A stretch of DNA of 7,777 nt from an uncultured Beijerinckiaceae bacterium. GTDB lineage: Bacteria; Pseudomonadota; Alphaproteobacteria; Rhizobiales; Beijerinckiaceae. A program made the position numbers and the translations under genes. Within the stretch, counting starts at the first letter, position 1, and each line of letters opens with the position of its first letter. Shown in pieces: positions 1-7,440 of the stretch. The notes beneath the pieces are model-generated. The model was not told the DNA's origin. It saw only the letters and a program-made list of their open reading frames with translations, and searched no databases. The DNA lies in the NCBI GenBank assembly GCA_937863205.1, contig CALMGA010000329.1:1-7777 (forward strand), given 5' to 3'.

Positions 1-1070
1 CCCGCACCTTCGAGGCGCAGCTCGCCGACGGGCGCTGGCTGCAGATCAACGAGCGCCGCACCAAGGATGGCGGCTACGTGTCGGTGGGTACCGACATCAC
101 CACGCTGAAGCGGCACGAGGAACAGCTCATCGAGTCCGAGCGCCGGCTGATGAACATCGTGATCGACCTCAAGCGCTCGCGCCAGAAGCTGGAAACCCAG
201 GCGCAGCAGCTCGCCGAACTGGCCGAACGGCACCTGGAGCAGAAGGCGGAGGCGGAAACGGCCAACCGTGCGAAGTCCGACTTCCTCGCCAACATGAGCC
301 ACGAGCTTCGCACGCCGCTCAACGCCATCCTCGGCTTTTCCGAGATCATGACGATGGAAGCCTTCGGCCGGCTCGGTTCGCCCAACTACCTCGACTACAG
401 CCGGCACATCCACGCCAGCGGCCAGCAGCTGCTGACCGTCATCACCGACATCCTTGAAATGTCACGCCTCGACGCCGGCCGGGTCCGCCTGGAAAAGGAG
501 CACTTCTCCATCGGCGAGGCGGTGGACGCGGCGCTGCCGCCGATCGCCGCCTTGGCCGAGCAGGCCGGCGTCACGCTCGATGTCGAGGGAGCGTGCGACC
601 TGTCCGTCCATGCCGACCGCAACGCCTTCGAGAAGATCCTGACCATCCTGCTCAACAACGCCGTCAAGTACACGCCGGCCAAGGGCGGCATCAGGCTGCG
701 GGCCACCGTCGAGGACGGCTCGACCAACCTGCGCGTGGAAGACACCGGCATCGGCATGCCGCCCGAGGCGGTGGCGCGACTCGGCCGACCCTTCGAGCAG
801 TTCGCGCGGACGCTGCACAACGGGATGCGTGGATCGGGCCTCGGTCTGGCCATCGCCCGCTCCTTCGTGGAACTGCACGGCGGGTCGATGCGGATCGAGT
901 CGGAGGAAGGCGTCGGCACCACGGTCGACATCCGCCTGCCCGCCTCGACGGAAGCACCTCGCAGGCCGGCGCCGACGACGCTTCCGGCCATGGCGCAGCC
1001 GGCGACGCTACGGCCGGCGCGGCTGCCGATGATGGTTCGAGGGGCGGAAAAGATGTCGCGCAGGGCCTGA
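1..1070 (+). CDS. PAS-domain sensor histidine kinase, 5' end outside the window
   Basis: The frame is open from the window edge (first whole codon at base 3), so the start lies upstream. About 355 residues are visible. The first ~32 residues ([16 protein letters not shown], then VGTDITTLK) are the end of a PAS/PAC fold. A charged coiled-coil linker follows to about residue 93. The HisKA H-box is [18 protein letters not shown], with the phospho-accepting His codon at 300-302. The HATPase domain shows the N-box LLNNAVKY, the G1 box [10 protein letters not shown] and the G2 box GSGLGLAIA. The dimerisation helix pattern ([17 protein letters not shown]) resembles the DivJ/PleC/PdhS group of alphaproteobacterial cell-cycle kinases, but that assignment is family resemblance only. 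No membrane segment is seen in the visible part. The last ~40 residues are a low-complexity Pro/Ala/Arg tail ending at the TGA at 1068-1070. It converges on the minus-strand kinase gene. Confidence 0.93.
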   Translation, partial: RTFEAQLADGRWLQINERRTKDGGYVSVGTDITTLKRHEEQLIESERRLMNIVIDLKRSRQKLETQAQQLAELAERHLEQKAEAETANRAKSDFLANMSHELRTPLNAILGFSEIMTMEAFGRLGSPNYLDYSRHIHASGQQLLTVITDILEMSRLDAGRVRLEKEHFSIGEAVDAALPPIAALAEQAGVTLDVEGACDLSVHADRNAFEKILTILLNNAVKYTPAKGGIRLRATVEDGSTNLRVEDTGIGMPPEAVARLGRPFEQFARTLHNGMRGSGLGLAIARSFVELHGGSMRIESEEGVGTTVDIRLPASTEAPRRPAPTTLPAMAQPATLRPARLPMMVRGAEKMSRRA

Positions 1071-1080
1071 ACGGTCAGGC
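1065..1080. terminator. Hairpin at the convergent junction, possible bidirectional terminator
   Basis: GCCTGA (1065-1070), loop ACGG, TCAGGC (1075-1080) form a perfect 6-bp stem. It overlaps the stop codon of the plus-strand kinase and lies just beyond the stop of the minus-strand kinase at 1088. There is no T-tract on either side, so it is not a canonical intrinsic terminator. Its position between two convergent genes is the main argument for a termination role. Confidence 0.35.
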
Positions 1081-1087
1081 GACCGGC

Positions 1088-2530
1088 TCAGCTCGGCATC
1101 GCCGCCACGTCGGGCACCGCGTCGCGCAGCGGTCCGGCCAGCGGCGGCGCCGCGCGGGCGACGGCCGGCAAAGCCAGCACCACCTTCAGCCCCGGCGCAT
1201 TGTCCTCGATCCGAAGCTCGCCGTTGTGCTGGCGGGCGATCGCCGCCACCAGGGAGAGTCCGAGCCCGGTGCCGGGACGTGAGCGCGAATTCTCCAACCG
1301 GACGAAGCGATCGGTGATGCGCTGGCGGTCGGCCGGGGGAATGCCGGCACCGCTATCGGCGACGGCGATCTCCACGAAAGCCCCGCGCCGGCCGGCCGAC
1401 AGCACGACCCTGTTGCCGGCCGGCGCTTCGGCAAGGCCGTACTTGAGCGCATTGTCCACCAGGTTGGCGAGGGCTTGACCGATCAGCTCGCGGTTGCCGT
1501 GCACCATCAGGTTGGGCTCGATCCTGCCCTCCAAGGCGACGTCGACGCTTTCCGCCACCGGCTCGTAGAGTTCTCCCACGTCGCTCGCCACGTTCGCGGC
1601 ATCGAAATCGACCATCTCGTCGCGCCAAGCCCCGGCCTCGGCGCGGGCGATCAGCAGAAGGGCGTTGAAGATGCGCAGCATCGCATCCGAATCCTCGATC
1701 AGCTTCTCAAGGGTGTCGCGGAAATCGTCGGTGCTGCGCCCGGTGCGCAGCACCTGCTCGGCGCGGGCGCGCAGCCGGGTCAGCGGCGTCTTGAGATCGT
1801 GGGCGACGTTGTCCGACACTTCCTTCAGGCCGCTCATCAGTTCGGCGATGCGGTCGAGCATGGCGTTGATGTTGCCGACGAGGCGATCGAGCTCGTCCCC
1901 CGATCCGGCCAGGGGCAACCGCCCGGCAAGGTCGCTGTCGGCGATGCGCCGCGCCTCGTCGCTGATCCGGTCGACGCGGGCGAGGACGCGACGGGCGACG
2001 ACGAGGCCGCCGACGGTGCCGATCAGCGTGACGATCGCGAGCGAGTTCAACAGCGCGCGCCAAAGGATCGGCGTCAGGCTGTCGGCCTCGGCGAGGTCGT
2101 GGCCGACCAGCAGCCGGAAGCCGCCCGACAGGGCGAAGATGCGCGCCAGCGCGCGGCGGCGCTGGCCCTTGACCCGATAGGTCGTCTCGACGACGCCGGT
2201 GCGTTCGAGAGCCCCCGCCGGCAGCGAGGCCACGTTGCCCACCAGCGGCTCGCCGGCATGGGTGGTGACGAGGTAGAGCCCGGCGCCGGGCTGCTTCACC
2301 CGCCCGTCGATGATCTCAACGAGGCGGGTGATGCCGCCCTCGGCATATTGTTCCGACAGGCTGGCGACGTCGGCATCCACGGTCTGCGTGACCTGGTCCT
2401 CGATCGCGGCATTGAGGTTGGAGCCGATGCCGTAAAGAACGAGCCCGGCGCCGACCGCGGTGATGAGGAGGTAGGCGAGCGAGATCTTGAAGACGGTGGT
2501 GCGGAAAAGCTTGCCGAGGACGGTCAGCAC
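1088..2530 (-). CDS. Membrane sensor histidine kinase (HAMP-HisKA-HATPase), partner of the adjacent response regulator
   Basis: The 480-residue product has a usual length for a two-pass class I kinase. Order: TM1 about residues 13-36, a periplasmic sensor region of roughly 120 residues (37-156), TM2 about 157-180, HAMP about 180-233, HisKA with the H-box SDNVAHDLKTPLTRLR (His244), and HATPase_c with the N-box ANLVDNALKYG (Asn360), the G1 box DSGAGIPP (392-399) and the G2 box GTGLGLSLV. The C-terminus is an Ala/Pro-rich tail. The start must be the GTG at 2530, because the only in-frame codons between it and the regulator's TGA are TGC, GGC and CCG. The two genes therefore share a frame, separated by that TGA and 9 nt, with only a weak ribosome site, which suggests translational coupling. 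The HAMP/HisKA style resembles QseC/TctE-type kinases. The signal is unknown; the neighbouring DegP gene suggests envelope conditions, which is inference. Confidence 0.93.
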   Translation of the reverse strand: MLTVLGKLFRTTVFKISLAYLLITAVGAGLVLYGIGSNLNAAIEDQVTQTVDADVASLSEQYAEGGITRLVEIIDGRVKQPGAGLYLVTTHAGEPLVGNVASLPAGALERTGVVETTYRVKGQRRRALARIFALSGGFRLLVGHDLAEADSLTPILWRALLNSLAIVTLIGTVGGLVVARRVLARVDRISDEARRIADSDLAGRLPLAGSGDELDRLVGNINAMLDRIAELMSGLKEVSDNVAHDLKTPLTRLRARAEQVLRTGRSTDDFRDTLEKLIEDSDAMLRIFNALLLIARAEAGAWRDEMVDFDAANVASDVGELYEPVAESVDVALEGRIEPNLMVHGNRELIGQALANLVDNALKYGLAEAPAGNRVVLSAGRRGAFVEIAVADSGAGIPPADRQRITDRFVRLENSRSRPGTGLGLSLVAAIARQHNGELRIEDNAPGLKVVLALPAVARAAPPLAGPLRDAVPDVAAMPS

Positions 2531-2539
2531 CGGGCCGCA

Positions 2540-3235
2540 TCAAACCTTGGCACTGTCGCGGATGGTGTAGCCGGCCCCGCGCACGGTTTGCAGGAGCGGA
2601 GGGTCGAAGCCCTTGTCGATCTTCGAGCGGAGACGCGAAATGTGGACGTCGATGACGTTGGTCTGGGGGTCGAAGTGGTAATCCCACACGTTCTCCAACA
2701 GCATGGTTCGGGTGACGACCTGCCCGTGGTGCTTCATGAGATATTCGAGGAGGCGGAACTCACGCGGCTGCAGCACGATCTCGCGGCCGTCGCGCGTCAG
2801 GCGATGGGCGAGCCGGTCGAGTTCGAGGCCACCGACCCGGTAGGACGTCGATTCGCCGCCGCCGGGATGGCTGCGTCGGGCCAGCACCTCGATGCGCGCC
2901 AACAGCTCGGAGAATGCGTAGGGCTTGGGGAGGTAGTCGTCGCCGCCGGCGCGTAGGCCCTTCACGCGATCGTCGACCTGTCCCAGAGCCGAGAGGATCA
3001 GCACGGGTGTGGTCACCCTTTGAGCGCGCAGGCCGCCGATCAGCGACAGGCCGTCCATCTTGGGCAACATGCGATCCACGATCAGCACGTCATAGTTGCC
3101 GTCGCGCGCCATGTCGTAGCCGATCAGCCCGTCGTGCCCGCTGTCGGCGACATGCCCGGACTCGCGCAGAGCCTTGACGAGGTACTGGGCGGCTTCGGTG
3201 TCGTCCTCGATGATGAGAATGCGCATGGGCGACAT
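2540..3235 (-). CDS. OmpR/PhoB-family response regulator
   Basis: The 231-residue product is a full-length OmpR-type regulator. The receiver domain covers about residues 4-120. It has the acidic pocket E10/D11/D12, the phospho-acceptor D54 in LIVDRMLPKMDGL, the switch residue S82 and the conserved K104 in YLPKPYAF. The winged-helix DNA-binding domain covers about 131-228, including QPREFRLLEYLM and the C-terminal hairpin VRGAGYTI. The ATG at 3235 is chosen because GAGGGA (3244-3249) lies 8 nt upstream; a second in-frame ATG at 3226 would remove three residues. It is followed 9 nt later by its kinase, and preceded by degP after a 95-bp structured spacer. It probably acts as a phosphorylation-dependent transcription factor. 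Its targets cannot be read here, but degP upstream is the obvious candidate. Confidence 0.95.
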   Translation of the reverse strand: MSPMRILIIEDDTEAAQYLVKALRESGHVADSGHDGLIGYDMARDGNYDVLIVDRMLPKMDGLSLIGGLRAQRVTTPVLILSALGQVDDRVKGLRAGGDDYLPKPYAFSELLARIEVLARRSHPGGGESTSYRVGGLELDRLAHRLTRDGREIVLQPREFRLLEYLMKHHGQVVTRTMLLENVWDYHFDPQTNVIDVHISRLRSKIDKGFDPPLLQTVRGAGYTIRDSAKV

Positions 3236-3243
3236 ATAGAAGA

Positions 3244-3257
3244 TCCCTCGCGGAGGG
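3244..3257 (-). promoter_or_regulatory. Shine-Dalgarno of the response regulator inside a small hairpin
   Basis: In the mRNA sense, CCCTC (3253-3257), loop CGC and GAGGG (3245-3249) form a 5-bp hairpin. The downstream arm is the ribosome-binding sequence GAGGGA (3244-3249), placed 8 nt before the ATG at 3235. The stem would mask the site unless opened by ribosomes or another structure. The pairing is read directly from sequence; a regulatory effect is inference. Confidence 0.45.
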
Positions 3258-3264
3258 GCATGCC

Positions 3265-3278
3265 GGCCGGTCTCGGCC
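3265..3278. repeat. Short hairpin in the degP-regulator spacer
   Basis: GGCCG (3265-3269), loop GTCT and CGGCC (3274-3278) form a perfect 5-bp stem. It touches the long inverted repeat that begins at 3278, so the two share one base. In GC-rich DNA a 5-bp stem alone means little. It is listed because the whole 95-bp spacer is occupied by three adjacent hairpins. Confidence 0.4.
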
Positions 3279-3318
3279 GCTGGCAGCGAAGCGCGGGGTG
3301 CGCGCTTCGCTGCCAGCG
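3278..3318. repeat. Perfect 18-bp inverted repeat, 5-nt loop, between degP and the response regulator
   Basis: The left arm at 3278-3295 (CGCTGGCAGCGAAGCGCG) is the exact reverse complement of the right arm at 3301-3318, with the loop GGGTG. On the transcript strand the hairpin begins 12 nt after the degP stop. No T-tract follows on either strand, so it may be a partial terminator, an RNA-processing or 3'-end stabilising element that sets different levels of degP and the two-component genes, or a remnant repeat. An 18-bp perfect stem is far beyond chance for a 95-bp spacer. Confidence 0.85.
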
Positions 3319-3330
3319 TGGGATCGGGAC

Positions 3331-4869
3331 TCAGCCCTTGGCGGATGTCGACAGAGCGACGAAGCGGACGCCCTGCTCGCTCTTGACGCGCAGCAGGATC
3401 GCCTTCCGGCCGTCCTTCCTGGCGTTGGCGATCACGCCCGTGATCTCGGAGGGCTTGCTCACCTTTTCGCCGCCAGCTTCCAGGATGACGTCGCCGACCT
3501 TGAGGCCCTTCTGCGCGGCGGGGCTGTCCTGATCGACGTCGGCGACGACCACGCCCTCGCTGCCGGCTCCCGGCACGGAGGCGGCGGGTGCGAGCTGCAG
3601 GCCGAGCGCGGCGACCGTGGCCTTGGCGGCGTCCGGCTTGTCGCCGTCGGTCTCGGCCTTGGCGACCTTGTCGGAGTTGGGCAGGGTGCCGAGCCTGACG
3701 TCGGCCGACTTCTCCTTGCCATCGTGCCAGAAGGTCAGTTTCGCGGACGCGTTGGGACCCATGCCGGCGATCTTGCGGGCCAGCTCGCGGGGACCGTCCA
3801 CGTTCTGCCCGTCGACGGCGAGGATCACGTCGCCGGACTTGATGCCGGCAGCCGATGCCGGACCCGACGGCTGCGCTTCGGCGACCAGCGCGCCCTTGTT
3901 CGACTTGAGTCCGAGCGAGTCGGCGATCTCATCCGTCACCGGCTGGATCTGCACCCCGATCCAGCCGCGGGCCACGGAGCCCTTGGTTTCGAGATCGTGG
4001 ATGACGGTGGTCGCGACCTCGGCGGGAATGGCGAAGCCGATGCCGACGCTGCCGCCCGAGGGCGAGAAGATGGCGGTGTTGACGCCGACGACCTGACCCT
4101 GCGCGTTGAAGGTCGGGCCTCCGGAGTTGCCGCGGTTCACCGGCGCGTCGATCTGCAGGAAGTCGTCGTAGGGGCCGGCGCCGATGTCACGGCCGCGCGC
4201 CGAGACGATGCCGGCGGTCACCGTGCCGCCCAAGCCGAACGGATTGCCCACCGCGATCACCCAGTCGCCGACGCGCGGCGCCTTGGACGCCCACGGCACG
4301 TAGGGATAGGTTCCATCCTTCGTCACCTTGAGCAGGGCGAGATCGGTCTTCTTGTCGGTGCCGATCACCTTGGCCGGCAGCGAGGTGCCGTCATCGGTGA
4401 CGAGGGTCACTTCCGAGGCGTGCTCGACGACGTGGTTGTTGGTGACGACATAGCCGTCGGGGGTGATGAAGAAGCCCGAGCCCTGCGCCTGCGTGGTCTT
4501 GGGCTTCTGCTGGTGGAACTTGTTGCCGCGGTCGCCGAACTGCTTGAAGAAGCGCTCCAGCGGATCGCCCGGCTTCAGCTGCGGCAGCTGCGGCACATCG
4601 CCATCGCCCTCCTCGGCACTGTCGCCGGTGTCGGTCATCTTGACCTTCACGGAGACGACGGCGTTGCGCACATGCTCGACGACGTCGGCGAAGGATGTCG
4701 GGTTGATCGTCAGCACACCGCCGGCGGCAACCTGGTTCGCCGACGCATCGGCGAAGGCGCGATGCGGCGCGACGCCGCCGACCACGGCAGCGGAAAGAGC
4801 AAGGGCACCAGCCGCCCCAAGCAGCGCCGCGCGAGTCGTGACCCGCTTCGGCCCGTTACGTTCCATCAT
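3331..4869 (-). CDS. degP: Periplasmic DegP/HtrA-type serine endoprotease (Do family)
   Basis: The 512-residue protein degrades, and in this family may also chaperone, misfolded envelope proteins. The N-terminus is a Sec signal peptide: KR-V-TTR, then a hydrophobic stretch at about 14-33, with likely cleavage after AFA (residue 40). The trypsin-like domain covers about 60-290, with the triad His146 (TNNHV), Asp176 (TDLALL) and Ser249 (RGNSGGP). An acidic, Gln-rich linker (80-130) replaces the E. coli LA-loop region. PDZ1 spans about 300-395 (GWIGVQIQ, SGDVILAVDG) and PDZ2 about 420-508 (VGDVILEAGG). The frame stays open upstream to 5517, but only as a shadow of ccmH. The start is set by GGGAG at 4876-4880, 6 nt before the ATG at 4869, and by the signal peptide. 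A tandem ATG at 4866 is an alternative. The gene follows ccmH by 119 bp and precedes a two-component pair. Confidence 0.95.
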   Translation of the reverse strand: MMERNGPKRVTTRAALLGAAGALALSAAVVGGVAPHRAFADASANQVAAGGVLTINPTSFADVVEHVRNAVVSVKVKMTDTGDSAEEGDGDVPQLPQLKPGDPLERFFKQFGDRGNKFHQQKPKTTQAQGSGFFITPDGYVVTNNHVVEHASEVTLVTDDGTSLPAKVIGTDKKTDLALLKVTKDGTYPYVPWASKAPRVGDWVIAVGNPFGLGGTVTAGIVSARGRDIGAGPYDDFLQIDAPVNRGNSGGPTFNAQGQVVGVNTAIFSPSGGSVGIGFAIPAEVATTVIHDLETKGSVARGWIGVQIQPVTDEIADSLGLKSNKGALVAEAQPSGPASAAGIKSGDVILAVDGQNVDGPRELARKIAGMGPNASAKLTFWHDGKEKSADVRLGTLPNSDKVAKAETDGDKPDAAKATVAALGLQLAPAASVPGAGSEGVVVADVDQDSPAAQKGLKVGDVILEAGGEKVSKPSEITGVIANARKDGRKAILLRVKSEQGVRFVALSTSAKG

Positions 4870-4875
4870 GCAAAA

Positions 4876-4880
4876 CTCCC
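4876..4880 (-). promoter_or_regulatory. Ribosome-binding site of degP
   Basis: GGGAG in the mRNA sense lies 6 nt before the ATG at 4869 and 9 nt before a second ATG at 4866. It decides against the much longer upstream open frame. Confidence 0.75.
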
Positions 4881-4964
4881 ATCGCGATCGGTGGGCGACC
4901 CATCCGTCGAGACGCAACATGGGGCAGCCAGACTTACCCCTCCATGGCCTTTGCATGAAACATT

Positions 4965-4979
4965 CGTAACGTCGTAACG
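4965..4979. promoter_or_regulatory. Tandem CGTAACG repeat upstream of degP, candidate regulator site
   Basis: CGTAACG occurs at 4965-4971 and again at 4973-4979, an exact 7-bp direct repeat with 8-bp period, about 96 bp upstream of the degP start and just after the ccmH stop. A degenerate third copy, GAAAC, precedes it at 4957-4961. OmpR-family regulators typically bind direct repeats, though usually with a 10-11-bp period, so the link to the adjacent regulator is speculative. No clear -35/-10 pair could be assigned in 4870-4988. Confidence 0.35.
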
Positions 4980-4988
4980 CCTTGGGGT

Positions 4989-5471
4989 TCAGATTTCGGG
5001 CGAGCCGACGCCGAGCAGTTCGTCGAGGCGGCGCCGTTCGGCAGGGGTCAGGCCGCCAGGCGGCCTGCGCTGCGCCCGCCCGCGTCGCGCGGCCAGGGCG
5101 ACGCCGAGACCACCGAGGCCGAGCACGATCAGCGGCGTGCCCCAGAGCAGAAAGGTTTGCGCTTCCAGCGGCGGCTTGAGCAGGATGAACTGGCCGTAGC
5201 GGGCGACGAGGTAATCGCGGACCTGCTGGTTGCTGTCGCCAGCCGTGAGGCGCTGGCGCACGAGCTGGCGGATGTCGGCGGCCAGTTCGGCGTGGCTGTC
5301 GTCGATCGATTCGTTCTGGCAGACGAGGCAGCGCAACCCTTCGGAAAGCGTGCGGGCGCGACTTTCCAGGGCGGGATCGCGCAGCATCTCGCCGGGCTCG
5401 ACGGCGAAGGCCGGGCCAGCCGCCGCGAGGCCCAGCAGGGCGGCCAGAACGAGGGGCGGTCGGCGGCTCAT
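4989..5471 (-). CDS. ccmH: Cytochrome c maturation protein CcmH/CycL, apocytochrome thiol reductant
   Basis: The 160-residue product has a cleavable signal peptide (MSRR, hydrophobic 7-20, likely cleavage after AFA at 23). A periplasmic helical domain carries the diagnostic LRCLVCQN motif with Cys48 and Cys51. One membrane anchor lies at about 106-128 and a short cytoplasmic Arg-rich tail follows. In System I, this domain keeps the haem-binding CXXCH cysteines of apocytochrome c reduced and presents them to CcmF. The length matches the short rhizobial CycL form rather than the E. coli CcmH fusion with its extra TPR domain. The ATG at 5471 overlaps the ccmF stop as ATGA, so translation is probably coupled. 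An open frame reaching 6203 is a shadow of ccmF. Confidence 0.95.
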   Translation of the reverse strand: MSRRPPLVLAALLGLAAAGPAFAVEPGEMLRDPALESRARTLSEGLRCLVCQNESIDDSHAELAADIRQLVRQRLTAGDSNQQVRDYLVARYGQFILLKPPLEAQTFLLWGTPLIVLGLGGLGVALAARRGRAQRRPPGGLTPAERRRLDELLGVGSPEI

Positions 5472-7438
5472 TCCGCCGGCACCGCGGCCGGGACCGGGCG
5501 CCGCGCCCGCGCTGCAATGCCGAAGCGCAGCCGCCGGTCGGAGAGCGAGAATGCGCCGCCCAGCCCCATGATGAGCGCGCCGATCCAGATCAGGGTGACG
5601 AGCGGCTTCCAGAACAGCTTCACGTCGACGCTGTTGCCGGTGGGCGCCGAGATCGACTCGTAGATCTGGCCGAGCCCGGATGTGACGATGCCGGCCTCGG
5701 CGCGGGCCATCTTGCGTACGGGATAGAAGCGCGACTGCGGCTCCAGGATCGCGACCACCGTGCCGCCACGACGCAGCACCGTGCGGGCGACCGCTGCGGT
5801 ATAGTTGGGGCCGGGCTCCTGCGTCACGGATTCGAGCTGCGCGGTGAAGGGGCCGATGGCGGCGACGTCGCCCGGCTTCATCGAGAGGATGTGCTCCTGG
5901 CCCCAGCCCGATGCGGCGAGGCCGAGCAGGGTCACGCCCAGGCCGGCATGGGCGAGCGCCGTGCCGTAGGCCGAACGCGGCAGCGCCACGGCGCGGGCCC
6001 CGACATCGGCGAGGCCACCCGCGGCGAGACGGCGGACGAGGTCGGCGAGCGAGCCGGCGATCACGAAGATCGCCAGCCCGGCCAGGGCATACGACATCGC
6101 CGGCGCGCCCTCCATCGCGGCAAAGGCGAGCAGGCCGGCGAGGCCGGCGAGCATGGCGACCATCATCCGCTGCGCCGCGCCGAGCAGGTCTCCGCGCTTC
6201 CACGCCAGCGTCGAGCCGATCGGCATCGCGAGGAACAGTGGCACGGCGAGAGGCACGAAGGTGGCGTTGAAGAAGGGCGCGCCGACCGAGATCTTCTGAC
6301 CCGTGATCGCTTCAAGCGCGAGGGGATAGAGCGTGCCGGTGAAGACCGTCGCGCAGGCGGCGGTGAGGATGAGGTTGTTGAGCACCAGCGCGCCCTCGCG
6401 GGACACGGGCGCGAACAGGCCGCCCTGGCGCAGGGTGCCGCCGCGCCAGGCAAACAGGGCGAGCGAGCCTCCGATGAAGCCGACCAGGATGACCAGGATG
6501 AAGAAGCCGCGGCGGGGATCGTTGGCGAAGGCGTGCACGGAGGTGAGGACGCCCGAGCGCACGAGGAAGGTGCCCACGAGCGAAAGCGAGAAGGCAAGGA
6601 TGGCGAGAAAGATCGTCCACACCTTGAGCGCTTCGCGTTTCTCCATCACCACGGCCGAGTGCAGCAGCGCGGTGCCCGCGAGCCAGGGCATCAGAGAGGC
6701 GTTCTCGACCGGGTCCCAGAACCAGAAGCCGCCCCAGCCCAGCGTGTAGTACGCCCAGTACGAGCCCATCGCGATACCAAGCGTCAGGAACACCCAGGCG
6801 ATCAGCACCCAGGGCCGGACGAAGCGAGCCCAGGCGGCGTCGACGCGCCCGGCGATCAGCGCCGCGGCGGCGAAGGAGAAGGTCATGGAGAAGCCCACGT
6901 ACCCGAGGTAGAGCAGGGGCGGATGGATGGCGAGGCCGGGGTCCTGCAGCAGCGGGTTGAGGTCCTGCCCCTCGATGGGCGCGGCGAGCACGCGGGCGAA
7001 CGGATCCGACGTCAGCAGGATGAAGAGGAGGAAAGCGGCCGCGATCCAGCTCTGCACGCTGAGCACCAGGGCCCGCAAGTCGGCCGGCATGCCGCGCGAA
7101 GCGACCGCCACGGCCGCCGCGAAGACGGCCAGGATCAGCACCCACAGCAGCATCGAGCCCTCGTGGTTCCCCCAAACGCCGGTAATCTTGTAGATCAGGG
7201 GCTTGGAGGAGGCCGAGTTCTCGATCACGTTGAGGAGAGAGAAGTCCGACGCGACGTGGGCGTAGGTCAGGGCGGCGAAGCTCAAGGCGGTGAAGGCGAA
7301 GCCGGCGAGCGCCACCGGCACCGCCACGGCGAGCAGCCGCCCGTCGCGGGTGAAGTGCCCGATCAGCGGCACAACCGCGTTGACGAGCGCCAGAGCCAGC
7401 GCCAGCACGAGGGCGAAGTGGCCGGTTTCAACGATCAT
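5468..7438 (-). CDS. ccmF: Haem lyase subunit CcmF/CycK (cytochrome c maturation)
   Basis: The 656-residue integral membrane protein has about 15 hydrophobic segments and a large soluble loop at about 512-610. It takes haem from holo-CcmE and, with CcmH, attaches it to apocytochrome c at the periplasmic face. The WWD haem-handling signature WGGFWFWDPVENASLMPW covers residues 235-252. The four family histidines are present: His172 (HPP), His260, His302 (SVHAF) and His497 (LAHAGLG). The start is the ATG at 7438 (MIVETGHFALVLA, typical for the family). A longer in-frame ATG at 7537 lies inside the upstream insert and would add residues unlike a CcmF N-terminus. GAGG at 7447-7450, 8 nt upstream, is a possible ribosome site. 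The stop overlaps ccmH. The gene is unusual in being separated from ccmE by an insert. Confidence 0.96.
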   Translation of the reverse strand: MIVETGHFALVLALALALVNAVVPLIGHFTRDGRLLAVAVPVALAGFAFTALSFAALTYAHVASDFSLLNVIENSASSKPLIYKITGVWGNHEGSMLLWVLILAVFAAAVAVASRGMPADLRALVLSVQSWIAAAFLLFILLTSDPFARVLAAPIEGQDLNPLLQDPGLAIHPPLLYLGYVGFSMTFSFAAAALIAGRVDAAWARFVRPWVLIAWVFLTLGIAMGSYWAYYTLGWGGFWFWDPVENASLMPWLAGTALLHSAVVMEKREALKVWTIFLAILAFSLSLVGTFLVRSGVLTSVHAFANDPRRGFFILVILVGFIGGSLALFAWRGGTLRQGGLFAPVSREGALVLNNLILTAACATVFTGTLYPLALEAITGQKISVGAPFFNATFVPLAVPLFLAMPIGSTLAWKRGDLLGAAQRMMVAMLAGLAGLLAFAAMEGAPAMSYALAGLAIFVIAGSLADLVRRLAAGGLADVGARAVALPRSAYGTALAHAGLGVTLLGLAASGWGQEHILSMKPGDVAAIGPFTAQLESVTQEPGPNYTAAVARTVLRRGGTVVAILEPQSRFYPVRKMARAEAGIVTSGLGQIYESISAPTGNSVDVKLFWKPLVTLIWIGALIMGLGGAFSLSDRRLRFGIAARARRPVPAAVPAE

Positions 7439-7440
7439 GG
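7432..7440. repeat. 9-bp direct repeat, copy 1 (ccmF start context)
   Basis: CGATCATGG is identical to 7644-7652. On the minus strand it is CCATGATCG, holding the ccmF ATG. The identity stops after 9 bp on both sides (A versus C on the left, G versus C on the right). It is read as a target-site duplication. Confidence 0.7.

Noticed and set aside
1475..2956. 493-codon open frame on the plus strand
   Set aside because: It is antisense to the histidine kinase and response regulator, both with full motif sets.
4921..4940. GGGG...CCCC hairpin as a ccmH terminator
   Set aside because: It has only 4 bp around a 12-nt loop and no T-tract, so it is not supportable.
3298..4977. 559-codon open frame on the plus strand
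   Set aside because: It is antisense to degP, which has an intact catalytic triad and two PDZ domains. The antisense product is low-complexity Gly/Asp/Arg.
4955..4992. EcfG/RpoE-type promoter (GAACC ... CGTT) before degP
   Set aside because: GAACC and CGTT are present on the minus strand, but the spacer is only 14 nt, too short for the known 16-17-nt alphaproteobacterial pattern.
4870..5517. N-terminal extension of DegP to a 728-residue protein
   Set aside because: The extra residues are ccmH read in another frame. The ribosome site at 4876-4880 and the signal peptide place the start at 4869.
5472..6203. N-terminal extension of CcmH to 404 residues
   Set aside because: The extension is a shadow of ccmF. 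The ATGA overlap and signal peptide define the start at 5471.
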